Assembly (NCBI GenBank): GCA_052143315.1
Contig: JBKQTE010000031.1
Span: 1 to 64,000 of the forward strand
Length of the DNA stretch: 64,000 nt
Direction: 5' to 3'
DNA from: DASZIT01 sp052143315
GTDB lineage: Bacteria; Actinomycetota; Acidimicrobiia; Acidimicrobiales; RAAP-2
The notes beneath the pieces were generated by a model. That model was given only the letters and a program-made list of their open reading frames with translations, had not been told where the DNA came from and ran no database searches. Of the stretch, positions 30,065 to 37,603 are shown one piece after another (the first letter of the stretch is position 1; every line of letters starts with the position of its first letter). Made by a program: the position numbers and the translations under genes.

Positions 30065-31117
30065 ATGCGAATCGGACTCCTTACCGGCGGCGGTGACTGC
30101 CCCGGCCTCAACGCGGTGATCAGGGCAGTGGTGGTCGGTGGGTCGGTGCGCCACGGCGACGAGGCGGTCGGGTTCCTCGACGGGTGGCGCGGCGTCATCG
30201 AGGGTGACTCCACCCCGCTCGACACCGACCGGTGCCGGCATATCCTGACCCTCGGCGGCACCATCCTGGGCTCGTCGCGGACCAATCCCTTCGCCACCGA
30301 GGACGGCCCGGCCCGAGCTCTGGCCACCGCGGCGGACCTGGAGCTGGACGCGGTGGTGGCCATCGGCGGCGACGACACCCTGGGGGCCGCCGATCGGCTG
30401 TTCGCCCTGGGCCTGCCGGTGGTGGGCGTGCCCAAGACGATCGACAACGACCTGTCGGGGACCGAGGTCACCTTCGGCTTCGACACCGCCGTGCAGATCG
30501 CCACCGAGGCCATCGACCGGCTGCAGACCACCGCCGAGTCCCACCACCGGGTGATGGTGTGCGAGGTGATGGGACGGAACGTGGGCCACATCGCCGTGCA
30601 CGCCGGGGTGGCCGGGGGCGCCGCCGAGATCCTCATTCCGGAGGTGCCGTTCTCCCTCGACGAGGTGTGCGACCACCTCCGGGTCAGGCATGCCGGCGGG
30701 AGGTACTTCTCGACGGTGGTGGTGGCCGAGGGGGCGCTCCCGGCCGAACCGGCGGCCGCCGACCAAGCCCGTGGGGCGCGGAGCCAAGCCGGCGGCACCG
30801 ACCAGTTCGGCCACGGGCGTCTGGGCGGCATCGGGTCCTACCTGGCGGAGGAGATCGAGCGGATCACCGGCTACGAGGCCCGGGCCACCGTGCTCGGCCA
30901 CATCCAGCGGGGAGGCTCGCCGTCGGCGTTCGACCGGGTGCTGGCCACCCGGTTTGGTGCCGGCGCCCTCGAGGCGGTCCACGACGGCGCCTTCGGCACC
31001 ATGGTCGCCCTGCAGGCCGGGAAGATCGTGCGGGTCCCCCTGGCCGACGCCGCCGGGAACCCGAAGAAGGTGGACCCCCACCTGTACCGGATGGTGGCCC
31101 GTCTCTACCTGGGCTGA
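30065..31117 (+). CDS. pfkA: 6-phosphofructokinase, pyrophosphate-type signature
   Basis: Phosphorylates fructose-6-phosphate in glycolysis. The 350-aa protein has LLTGGGDCPGLNAVIR, the phosphoryl-donor loop IGGDDTLG and VPKTIDNDLSGTEVTFGFDTA. Asp104 and Lys124 (numbers coincide with E. coli) are the residues that distinguish pyrophosphate-dependent enzymes; ATP enzymes have Gly at both. A reversible PPi-linked enzyme is therefore likely, though group III enzymes need biochemical proof. A polar insertion lies near residues 238-260. It converges with galT, 27 bp apart. Confidence 0.9.
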   Translation: MRIGLLTGGGDCPGLNAVIRAVVVGGSVRHGDEAVGFLDGWRGVIEGDSTPLDTDRCRHILTLGGTILGSSRTNPFATEDGPARALATAADLELDAVVAIGGDDTLGAADRLFALGLPVVGVPKTIDNDLSGTEVTFGFDTAVQIATEAIDRLQTTAESHHRVMVCEVMGRNVGHIAVHAGVAGGAAEILIPEVPFSLDEVCDHLRVRHAGGRYFSTVVVAEGALPAEPAAADQARGARSQAGGTDQFGHGRLGGIGSYLAEEIERITGYEARATVLGHIQRGGSPSAFDRVLATRFGAGALEAVHDGAFGTMVALQAGKIVRVPLADAAGNPKKVDPHLYRMVARLYLG

Positions 31118-31144
31118 CGGTGGAGCTTCAGGGCCGGTGGGTGC

Positions 31145-32149
31145 TCAGGGTCGGCTGGCGGCCAGGTCCCGGACGGCCAGGTCCCGGACGGCCAGCTGCT
31201 TGGCGGCCAGCTCGGGGTTCATGATGTTGATGAGCACGCCGGTGCCCAGTTCGAACCCTGCCACGCTGGTGAGCTTGGGGACCACGTGGACGTGCCAGTG
31301 GTAGGGCTCGGGGGCGCGGTAGGGGGCCGAGTGGAAGACCAGGTTGTAGGCGACGTCGCCCACGGCGCCCCGCAGGCTGCCGAGCACCGCCTTCAGCGCC
31401 CGGCCCACCGCGTGCAGGTCGGCCGGCGGGCTGTGGTGCAGGTGGGGGCCGTGGGCCCGGGGGATCACCAGCATCTCGTAGGGGGTGCCGCTCCAGAACG
31501 GGCAGATCACCAGGACCCGCTCGTCGGCGTAGACGACCCGGTGGGCCACGTCCTCCTCGGCGTCGGCGGCCGTGCAGAGCAGGCACCGGCCTGCGAACCG
31601 GGCGAACCCGGCCTGCTCCTCCACCAGCTCCCGAGGAACGAAGGACATGCCCAGCAGCTGCCCGTGGGGGTGCTCGATCGAGGCTCCGGCCTCCCGGCCA
31701 GAGTTGAGGATGGCCTGGCTGTAGCGGAGGCCGGGGACGCTGGCGTGCTCCTCGATGCGGTCCCGGATGGCGGTCATGACCACGCCGGTCTGGTCGTCGC
31801 TCAGCGCCGCCCACGAGTTGTGGTGGTCGGGGGAGAGGACCAGCACCTCATGGATCCCACCGGCGGTGGCCTGGGTGAACACCGGGCCCCGGTTGATGAC
31901 CACGAAGGGATCGTCCCCCTCGAAGGCGGGGTAGAGATTGGGAACCACCCGCACCAGCCAGCGACCCTCCGGTCCGTACGTCTCGAGGGCCGGCGGTGTG
32001 GCCTCCTCGTTCCCCGGGCAGAAGGGGCACGGGCGGGAGGTGTCCGCCTGTATGGGGGCCATGGGTGCGAACGCCAGCGGCCGGTTGGCCCGCTCGGTGC
32101 TCACGACCACCCATCGGCCGGTGAGAGGATCAAGACGGAGTTGGTTCAT
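31145..32149 (-). CDS. galT: Galactose-1-phosphate uridylyltransferase family protein
   Basis: A HIT-superfamily nucleotidyltransferase of 334 aa. The active-site triad is HPHGQ at 160-164 with the nucleophilic His162. A structural zinc-type pair CPFC is at 41-44, a further CLLC lies in the middle, and a second His cluster is in YHWHVHVVPKL. The likely reaction is UMP transfer between UDP-glucose and galactose-1-phosphate, although no galK or galE is nearby. The extreme C-terminus ends in a repeated AVRDL motif. The start is 6 bp after a stop codon in an AT-richer leader. Confidence 0.88.
   Translation of the reverse strand: MNQLRLDPLTGRWVVVSTERANRPLAFAPMAPIQADTSRPCPFCPGNEEATPPALETYGPEGRWLVRVVPNLYPAFEGDDPFVVINRGPVFTQATAGGIHEVLVLSPDHHNSWAALSDDQTGVVMTAIRDRIEEHASVPGLRYSQAILNSGREAGASIEHPHGQLLGMSFVPRELVEEQAGFARFAGRCLLCTAADAEEDVAHRVVYADERVLVICPFWSGTPYEMLVIPRAHGPHLHHSPPADLHAVGRALKAVLGSLRGAVGDVAYNLVFHSAPYRAPEPYHWHVHVVPKLTSVAGFELGTGVLINIMNPELAAKQLAVRDLAVRDLAASRP
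31161..31190. repeat. 15-bp tandem duplication in the galT 3' end
   Basis: GCCAGGTCCCGGACG occurs twice in tandem inside the coding region and duplicates five residues of the C-terminus (AVRDL twice). It has the same period as the repeats 1.1 kb away before pfkA. Confidence 0.75.
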
Positions 32150-32347
32150 CTGCTGTCAGTAGGTTTCCCTTAGGTCAATGTTCCACGGCCGGATCATTCG
32201 GTCGTACTCACTCCAGGTATCGACGTCTTGGCTCGCAATTATTAGAGGAACCTGTGGTGTACCGGTATCTCCCCAACGTAGCAACGCCTGACCACCAGTT
32301 CGTGTAGGGGGTCGGGCCTGACTACCGGCGGTGACAGAATCGACCGG
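32150..32347. promoter_or_regulatory. Divergent intergenic region galT / membrane protein, with -10-like CAGAAT
   Basis: This 198-bp gap is clearly less GC-rich than its surroundings (for example GCAATTATTAGAGG near 32237) and should hold the promoters of both divergent genes. CAGAAT at 32335-32340 lies 7 bp before the ATG of the plus-strand membrane protein and fits a leaderless start. A minus-strand frame ending at 32156 is open here, but its AT-rich third positions argue against coding. Confidence 0.35.
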
Positions 32348-32845
32348 ATGGTGTCCCGATCCCCGCTGCTGGTGGCCGTGTCGTCCAACCGGGGCGCCGC
32401 CTACGACCTGGTGCTGCTGGCCCACGTCCTGTCCGCCCTGGTGGGCTTCGGGGCGGTGGCGGTGGCCGGCGTCTTCGCCCTGGTGCTGGCCCGCCGGGGC
32501 CCGGCGACGGTGTCGGTCAGGCGGTACTACCGGCCCGGCGTGAACTGGGCCGGACGGGTGCTCTTCGTGGTCCCGGTCCTCGGGACCGCGCTGGTCGTGA
32601 TGAGCCGGGGCGGGTGGTCCTTCTCCGACTCCTGGGTCGCCGTCGGACTGGTGCTGTGGGCGGCCGCCGCCATGGCCGGGGAGATGGCGCTGTGGCCCAC
32701 GGAGCGCGGCCTTCAGCAGCTGGTGGCGTCGGGCACCTTCGACCCCTCCGAGCACCGTCGGCTGTGCCTGCAGGTGGTGGGGGTGGCGACCGTTCTGACG
32801 GCGGTCTTCGTGGTGGCGACGGTGGTGATGGTGTCGAAGCCGTAG
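32348..32845 (+). CDS. DUF2269-like four-helix membrane protein
   Basis: A 165-aa integral membrane protein with four hydrophobic helices (about residues 17-46, 68-85, 93-112, 140-163). The arrangement and the start YDLVLLAHVLSALVGFGAV resemble DUF2269-type small membrane proteins, whose role is unknown. It is monocistronic and converges with the ABC substrate-binding protein gene (20-bp gap). Confidence 0.6.
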   Translation: MVSRSPLLVAVSSNRGAAYDLVLLAHVLSALVGFGAVAVAGVFALVLARRGPATVSVRRYYRPGVNWAGRVLFVVPVLGTALVVMSRGGWSFSDSWVAVGLVLWAAAAMAGEMALWPTERGLQQLVASGTFDPSEHRRLCLQVVGVATVLTAVFVVATVVMVSKP

Positions 32846-32864
32846 GGGAGGCGGGGCTGGCCGG

Positions 32865-34592
32865 TCACCCACCTGCCGTCGGCGAGCCCGGCCACGGCGG
32901 GTACGACGGCGCCCGGTCCGAGGGTGGGACCTCGGCGTAGTTGGCAACCGAGGTGGCCGGGTCGAAGAGGCCGACCGGCCCGGTGGGGGTGATCGTCGAG
33001 GCGTACCGCTTCCCGCCGTCGGCGTACTCGTACAGCCCGGTGCCCTCGACCCCCTCCTCGTCGGGACCCTTGGCGGTGGCGTCCCACCACAGCACGGTGT
33101 AGTCGGCTGGGCTCGAGTAGCTGGGCCGGGGCTGGGACCCCTGGCTCCCGTACGCCACCAGCGGGACGGTCGGGGTGCCGCCCACCGGTGGCTGGTTGAA
33201 CATGCCGGCCTGGAAGGAGGCCGGGGTCAGGTCGGGGCCGGCCAACTCGAGCCCGTCGAAGAGCAGCAGCAGGGGGGCCAGCACCAGGGCGCCGGTCTTC
33301 CCGGGCGGCTCGGTGCCGTAGTACCACTGGTACAGGGCGAGGGCGTCGTTGTCGCTGGGTGGGAGGGGCACCGCCAGGCTGGAGATGCCGAAGGCATGGC
33401 TCCACTCGCCCTGGTCGTAGTTGCGGGCCAGGGCGGCGGTGTCGGTGAGCACGGTACCGGTGACGATCCACTCAGGGTAGTAGTCGATGGCCGCCGCCGC
33501 CTTGGTGAGGTAGATCGGCATGATCGGATCGCCGGCGAAGGCCACCGTGGTCGCCCCCGACCGCTTGAGGTGGGCGGCGATGGTGGCGGCCTCGGTGGGC
33601 AGCTCCGACAGGTCGAGCAGGTACGACTCGGTGTCGACCGGCTTCAGCCCCAAGGGGGCGAACTTCTTGGTCAGCTGGTCGGCCAGGTTGCCGAAGACCG
33701 GTGGGTCCTGCTCGTAGCTGACCACCCCGAAGGCCCGCTTCCGGGTGCGCATGGCCGGTTCGCCGGCGTAGACGGCGTCCTTGCCCAACAGCTGGCCCAC
33801 CTCGAAGTCGAACGCCTCGTTCACCAGGGTGTCCGGGGTCGGCAGGACGCCCCAGAGGTACGGGGCGTCCTGGGCGTAGTCGGCGTAGGGGACAGACAGA
33901 CCGCACCCGATGCAGAGCACGTGCTTCTGGGCCAGCTCGTCCTGGTAGGCGGCGGTCTGGGCCGGTCCGTTGATGGAGGCGAAGGCGTGGAGGCTCTCGG
34001 CCACGTTGATGGCGTCGGCCCTGCCCGCCACCGCGTCGTCGCTCTGCCCGGTGCCCTGGTACGGGACCAGCACCACCCGCCGTCCGTAGAGTGGCACCAC
34101 CTTGTTGAGCATGGCGACGAAGGCGCGGGCCATGGTCAGGGTGACGGCCGGCGGGTCGGTGGCTCCGGGCAGCAGGGCGGTGATGTCCCCGGGGGCCTCC
34201 AGGTAGTACACGACGGTGATGGTCGACCCGGTGACGCCACCGGTGGTGGCGCCGCGGTTGTCGCCGGTGACCACCTGCACGCAGGGCGGGGCGTAGACGA
34301 TGGGCATCTTCAGGCGCCCGGTCGACGGGTCGCACCCTTGGCTCCACCGGTACCGGCCGGTGTCACCGGCCCGGACCGCCTGCTCGTAGGTCACCGGGAC
34401 CGACGGGGCCGCCTCACCGCCGCTGGCGGCGGCGGTCCGGGCGCCGGGCGCCCGGACGGTGGCCACCACGCCGGCCGCCACCAGGGCCACCACCACCACG
34501 GCGACCGGCCCCCACCGACGGAGCCGGCCGACCTTCGGCCAGGGCCTGGCCGCCGCCACCGCCGAGCCGGTCGGAACGTCGGGACCGCTCAC
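32865..34592 (-). CDS. ABC transporter substrate-binding protein, Liv (branched-chain amino acid) family
   Basis: A type I periplasmic-binding-fold receptor, 575 aa, longer than a classic LivJ (about 370-400). Residues ~28-48 form a membrane anchor without a lipobox Cys, so the receptor is probably tethered outside the membrane by an uncleaved helix. Mature-domain segments such as GSTITVVYYLEAPGD, ASINGPAQTAAYQDEL and GATTVAFAGDPIMPIYL fit the family. The ligand is unknown. GTG 34592 overlaps the stop of the transporter fusion gene, making it the third gene of the operon. Confidence 0.85.
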   Translation of the reverse strand: MSGPDVPTGSAVAAARPWPKVGRLRRWGPVAVVVVALVAAGVVATVRAPGARTAAASGGEAAPSVPVTYEQAVRAGDTGRYRWSQGCDPSTGRLKMPIVYAPPCVQVVTGDNRGATTGGVTGSTITVVYYLEAPGDITALLPGATDPPAVTLTMARAFVAMLNKVVPLYGRRVVLVPYQGTGQSDDAVAGRADAINVAESLHAFASINGPAQTAAYQDELAQKHVLCIGCGLSVPYADYAQDAPYLWGVLPTPDTLVNEAFDFEVGQLLGKDAVYAGEPAMRTRKRAFGVVSYEQDPPVFGNLADQLTKKFAPLGLKPVDTESYLLDLSELPTEAATIAAHLKRSGATTVAFAGDPIMPIYLTKAAAAIDYYPEWIVTGTVLTDTAALARNYDQGEWSHAFGISSLAVPLPPSDNDALALYQWYYGTEPPGKTGALVLAPLLLLFDGLELAGPDLTPASFQAGMFNQPPVGGTPTVPLVAYGSQGSQPRPSYSSPADYTVLWWDATAKGPDEEGVEGTGLYEYADGGKRYASTITPTGPVGLFDPATSVANYAEVPPSDRAPSYPPWPGSPTAGG

Positions 34593-37500
34593 CGGGTGCC
34601 GGTCCCCGAGGTGGAGGGCTGCCCCGAGCGCTCCCTGACCACCCGGTTGGTCCCGAGGAACGCCTCGATCACGTCGGTCCGCTCGAGCACCGCACCCGGG
34701 CTCCCGATGGCCAGCACCGCTCCCTGGTCCATGGCCACCAGCGTGTCGGCCAGCCCGGCCACGAAGGCGATGTCGTGCTCCACCACCACCAGCGTGGCCC
34801 CCAGCTGGACACGCACCCGCTGCAGTAGCTCGGTCATGGACTCCACCTCTCGTTGGGCGATCCCGGACGTCGGCTCGTCGAGCAGGACCACCGACGGTCG
34901 GTGGGCCACCACCCCGGCCAGATCGACCAGGCGTCGCGAGCCGGTCGACAGCTCACTGATGTACCGGGAGGCATACCGCTCCAGGCCGAAGAGCTCGATC
35001 AGCTCGTCCACCCGCTCGGCCACCGCCGCCTCGGTGCGCTGGAGGGAGGGCGTCCGGAGCACGGCGTTCAGCGGGTCGCCCACGTCGATGAACCGCTCGA
35101 GCGCCACCGCCAGGGTGTCCCGGACCGTCATGTCTCCGAACAGCCTGGAGTCCTGGAAGGTCCGTCCGAGACCGGCCCGGGCCCGAGCCGCCGGCCCCTG
35201 GTCGGTCACGTCCACCCCGTCCACCACCACCCGCCCCTGCCGGAGGCGGACGAACCCGGAGACGGCATCGAACAGCGTGGTCTTCCCGGCCCCGTTGGGC
35301 CCGATCACCCCGAGGACGCGGTCCCGTTCGACCTCGATGGTGACACCGTCCAGCGCCACGATCCCCCCGAAGGAAACCGAGGCGCCCTCCACGACCAGGC
35401 TGGTCGTGGAGGGCCCCTCGGTCGGCCCCCCGGCCGGCGTGGCGGTGTGGCCGTCGGCCCCGCCGGCGGGCTCGGGCGGTCCGGCCCCCCGGAGCCCGGC
35501 GGCGGCATCGGCCAGGTAGATGGAGCGGAGCAGCTCGGGGCGGAGGCGCACCTCCTCGGCGGTCCCGGAGAACCGCACCATCCCGTTGTCCATCACGTAG
35601 ACCCGGTCCGCCATGGACAGGGCGATGTTGACCGACTGTTCGACCAGCAGCACGGACATGCCCCCGTGCCGAAGGCGGCGGACCGAGTCGATGAGCTGTT
35701 CGACCACGATGGGCGCCAGGCCCAGCGACAGCTCGTCGATGAGCAGCAGGGTGGGCTCGGCGAGGAGGGCCATGGCCAGGGCCAGCTGTTGCTGCTGGCC
35801 GCCGGACAGCTGTCCGGCCGGATCGCCGGACCGGCCGGACAGCACCGGTAGGGAGTCCAGCGCCCGGCGCACCCGGCGGACCGTCTCCCCCCGGGCGCCC
35901 CGGCGTTGCCAGGCGGCCGCCCGGAGGTTCTCTTCCACCGTCAGATCGGGGAACACCCCCTCGCCTCCGGGGACCTGGGCGATGCCGTGCCGGGCGATCT
36001 CGTCGGGGGGTGCGTGGGTGATGTCGCGCCCGTCGAAGACGACGGCCCCCGAGTCGGCCTCGACCACGCCGCCGATGGCCCGCAGCAGGGTCGACTTGCC
36101 GGCCCCGTTGGTGCCCACCACCGCCACGATCTCGCCTTCGCCGATCTCGAAGTCGATGCCCCCGAGGACCTCGACCCCCTCATAGCCCACCACCAGCTGC
36201 CGCACCGCCAGCAGCGGGAGCGCCCCGTGCTGGCGGGCTTCGAGCATCTCGGCCCTGGCCCGCATCGACGTCCAGACGTCGTGGACGTCGGCGTCGATCA
36301 GGGAGCCGGCACTGGCCACGATCAACCCCCCGATGACGAAGACCGGCACCAGCACCAGCATCCCGTAGCGGAGGCCGACGGCGTCGCCCACCGCGCCGAC
36401 CACCGGGATCACGATCAGCCCGGGCAGGACGAAGAGCGCCCCGAACGAGAACCCCAGCGAGCGCACCCTGGCCGGGATGGCCACCGACAGGGTGGAGAGC
36501 ACCCCGGGCCCGACCACCGACAGGGCGGCGACGATCCCGGCGTTGCCGATGAAGGCCACCCCGACGGTGGGCGCCAGGGCGAACAGCACGGCGAAGCCGG
36601 CGGCCACACAGGCGGCGATGCCGATCATGGTGAAGACCAGCCGCCGGCCCCGCACGGCCAGTCGGGTGGCCAGCCCGGCCCCGACGGCCAGCCCCACCAG
36701 GGAGAACAGCTGCACCGGGGCGATGATCAGGCCGCGATCGAGGACGTCGAGGTGGAAGGTCTGCTGGTACTGGAGCGAGGCCAGCGAGGCGAACCCGATG
36801 AGGGAGGCGGCCAGGAACGGGAGGGCGAAGAAGATGCGGCGGAGGACGCCGACCTTCCAGACCAGGCGCCAGGCCTCTCCGAAGGTCGGTGGCTCCTCGC
36901 CCGGCCCGGGGTCCTCGTCGAGCTCGGCGGCGTAGCGCTCCGCCGCCAACAGCCCGGGCTCGGGGGCGCCGGGACGGCCGGCCTCGTCGAGGAGCAGCGC
37001 CTCCTGCTCGTGACGCCCCCGGACCGGCTCCCGTAGTCGGAGCCCGATCACCACCAGCACCAGGACGGGGACGGGGAAGACGAAGAAGGGGACCCGCCAG
37101 CCGAACACCTGGGCCAGCCCCGCCCCGCCCAGCAGCCCGACCATGCTCCCCACCGAGACCCCGCCGAACAGGACCGAGAAGACGGCTGGGCGGACCTTCA
37201 CCGGGTAGTAGTCGGTGATCAGCGAGTTGTGGGTGGGGAAGATCACCGCCTGGCCCATGCTGGCCCCGGCCAGCGCGATGGTGACCATCACCGACGTCCA
37301 TGCCAGTCCGATGCCGACGGAGAAGAGCGCACCCAGGCCGGCACCCACCAGGGCGATGACCACCCTCGATCGGCGATCGGCCAGCCAGGCCACCGGGATG
37401 GTGCACGCCAGGGCGGCGCCCCCGGCGATGGCGGTCACCAGCAGGATCCCGGCGGTCGACATGTGGAAGGCGTCGCGGATGTTGGGGATCAGCACACTGA

Positions 37501-37603
37501 AAGCACCCTGGATGGCCTGGTCGAACAGCTGCAGCCCGGCCAGGACGCCGAGCGGCAGGAGCGGCGCCCCGCCCCCGAGCCGGCGGCGCCACGGTCCCCT
37601 CAC
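34589..37603 (-). CDS. MFS transporter - LivF ATPase - LivG ATPase triple fusion
   Basis: A 1004-aa protein with three modules in one continuous frame. Residues ~12-435 are a 12-helix MFS-type transporter, with GGVSVGSMVGLLGG and WLADRRSR between helices 2 and 3. Residues ~463-700 are a LivF-like ATPase: Walker A GTNGAGKS 497-504, signature LSGGQ 599-603, Walker B LLLIDE ending near 624. Residues ~735-985 are a LivG-like ATPase: Walker A GPNGAGKT 768-775, Q-loop TFQDSRLF, signature LSTGS 885-889, Walker B VVLLDEP, His943. GTG 37603 overlaps the LivHM stop; a longer frame upstream is an antisense-free shadow of LivHM and was rejected. The ATPases should power the LivHM permease; why an MFS half is attached is unknown. 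Confidence 0.9.
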   Translation of the reverse strand: MRGPWRRRLGGGAPLLPLGVLAGLQLFDQAIQGAFSVLIPNIRDAFHMSTAGILLVTAIAGGAALACTIPVAWLADRRSRVVIALVGAGLGALFSVGIGLAWTSVMVTIALAGASMGQAVIFPTHNSLITDYYPVKVRPAVFSVLFGGVSVGSMVGLLGGAGLAQVFGWRVPFFVFPVPVLVLVVIGLRLREPVRGRHEQEALLLDEAGRPGAPEPGLLAAERYAAELDEDPGPGEEPPTFGEAWRLVWKVGVLRRIFFALPFLAASLIGFASLASLQYQQTFHLDVLDRGLIIAPVQLFSLVGLAVGAGLATRLAVRGRRLVFTMIGIAACVAAGFAVLFALAPTVGVAFIGNAGIVAALSVVGPGVLSTLSVAIPARVRSLGFSFGALFVLPGLIVIPVVGAVGDAVGLRYGMLVLVPVFVIGGLIVASAGSLIDADVHDVWTSMRARAEMLEARQHGALPLLAVRQLVVGYEGVEVLGGIDFEIGEGEIVAVVGTNGAGKSTLLRAIGGVVEADSGAVVFDGRDITHAPPDEIARHGIAQVPGGEGVFPDLTVEENLRAAAWQRRGARGETVRRVRRALDSLPVLSGRSGDPAGQLSGGQQQQLALAMALLAEPTLLLIDELSLGLAPIVVEQLIDSVRRLRHGGMSVLLVEQSVNIALSMADRVYVMDNGMVRFSGTAEEVRLRPELLRSIYLADAAAGLRGAGPPEPAGGADGHTATPAGGPTEGPSTTSLVVEGASVSFGGIVALDGVTIEVERDRVLGVIGPNGAGKTTLFDAVSGFVRLRQGRVVVDGVDVTDQGPAARARAGLGRTFQDSRLFGDMTVRDTLAVALERFIDVGDPLNAVLRTPSLQRTEAAVAERVDELIELFGLERYASRYISELSTGSRRLVDLAGVVAHRPSVVLLDEPTSGIAQREVESMTELLQRVRVQLGATLVVVEHDIAFVAGLADTLVAMDQGAVLAIGSPGAVLERTDVIEAFLGTNRVVRERSGQPSTSGTGTR

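Noticed and set aside
32156..32290. Minus-strand frame upstream of galT ending WNIDLRETY
   Set aside because: It is locally protein-like, but third positions are AT-rich against the genome bias, there is no start with a ribosome site, and the stretch is better explained as the promoter region of galT.
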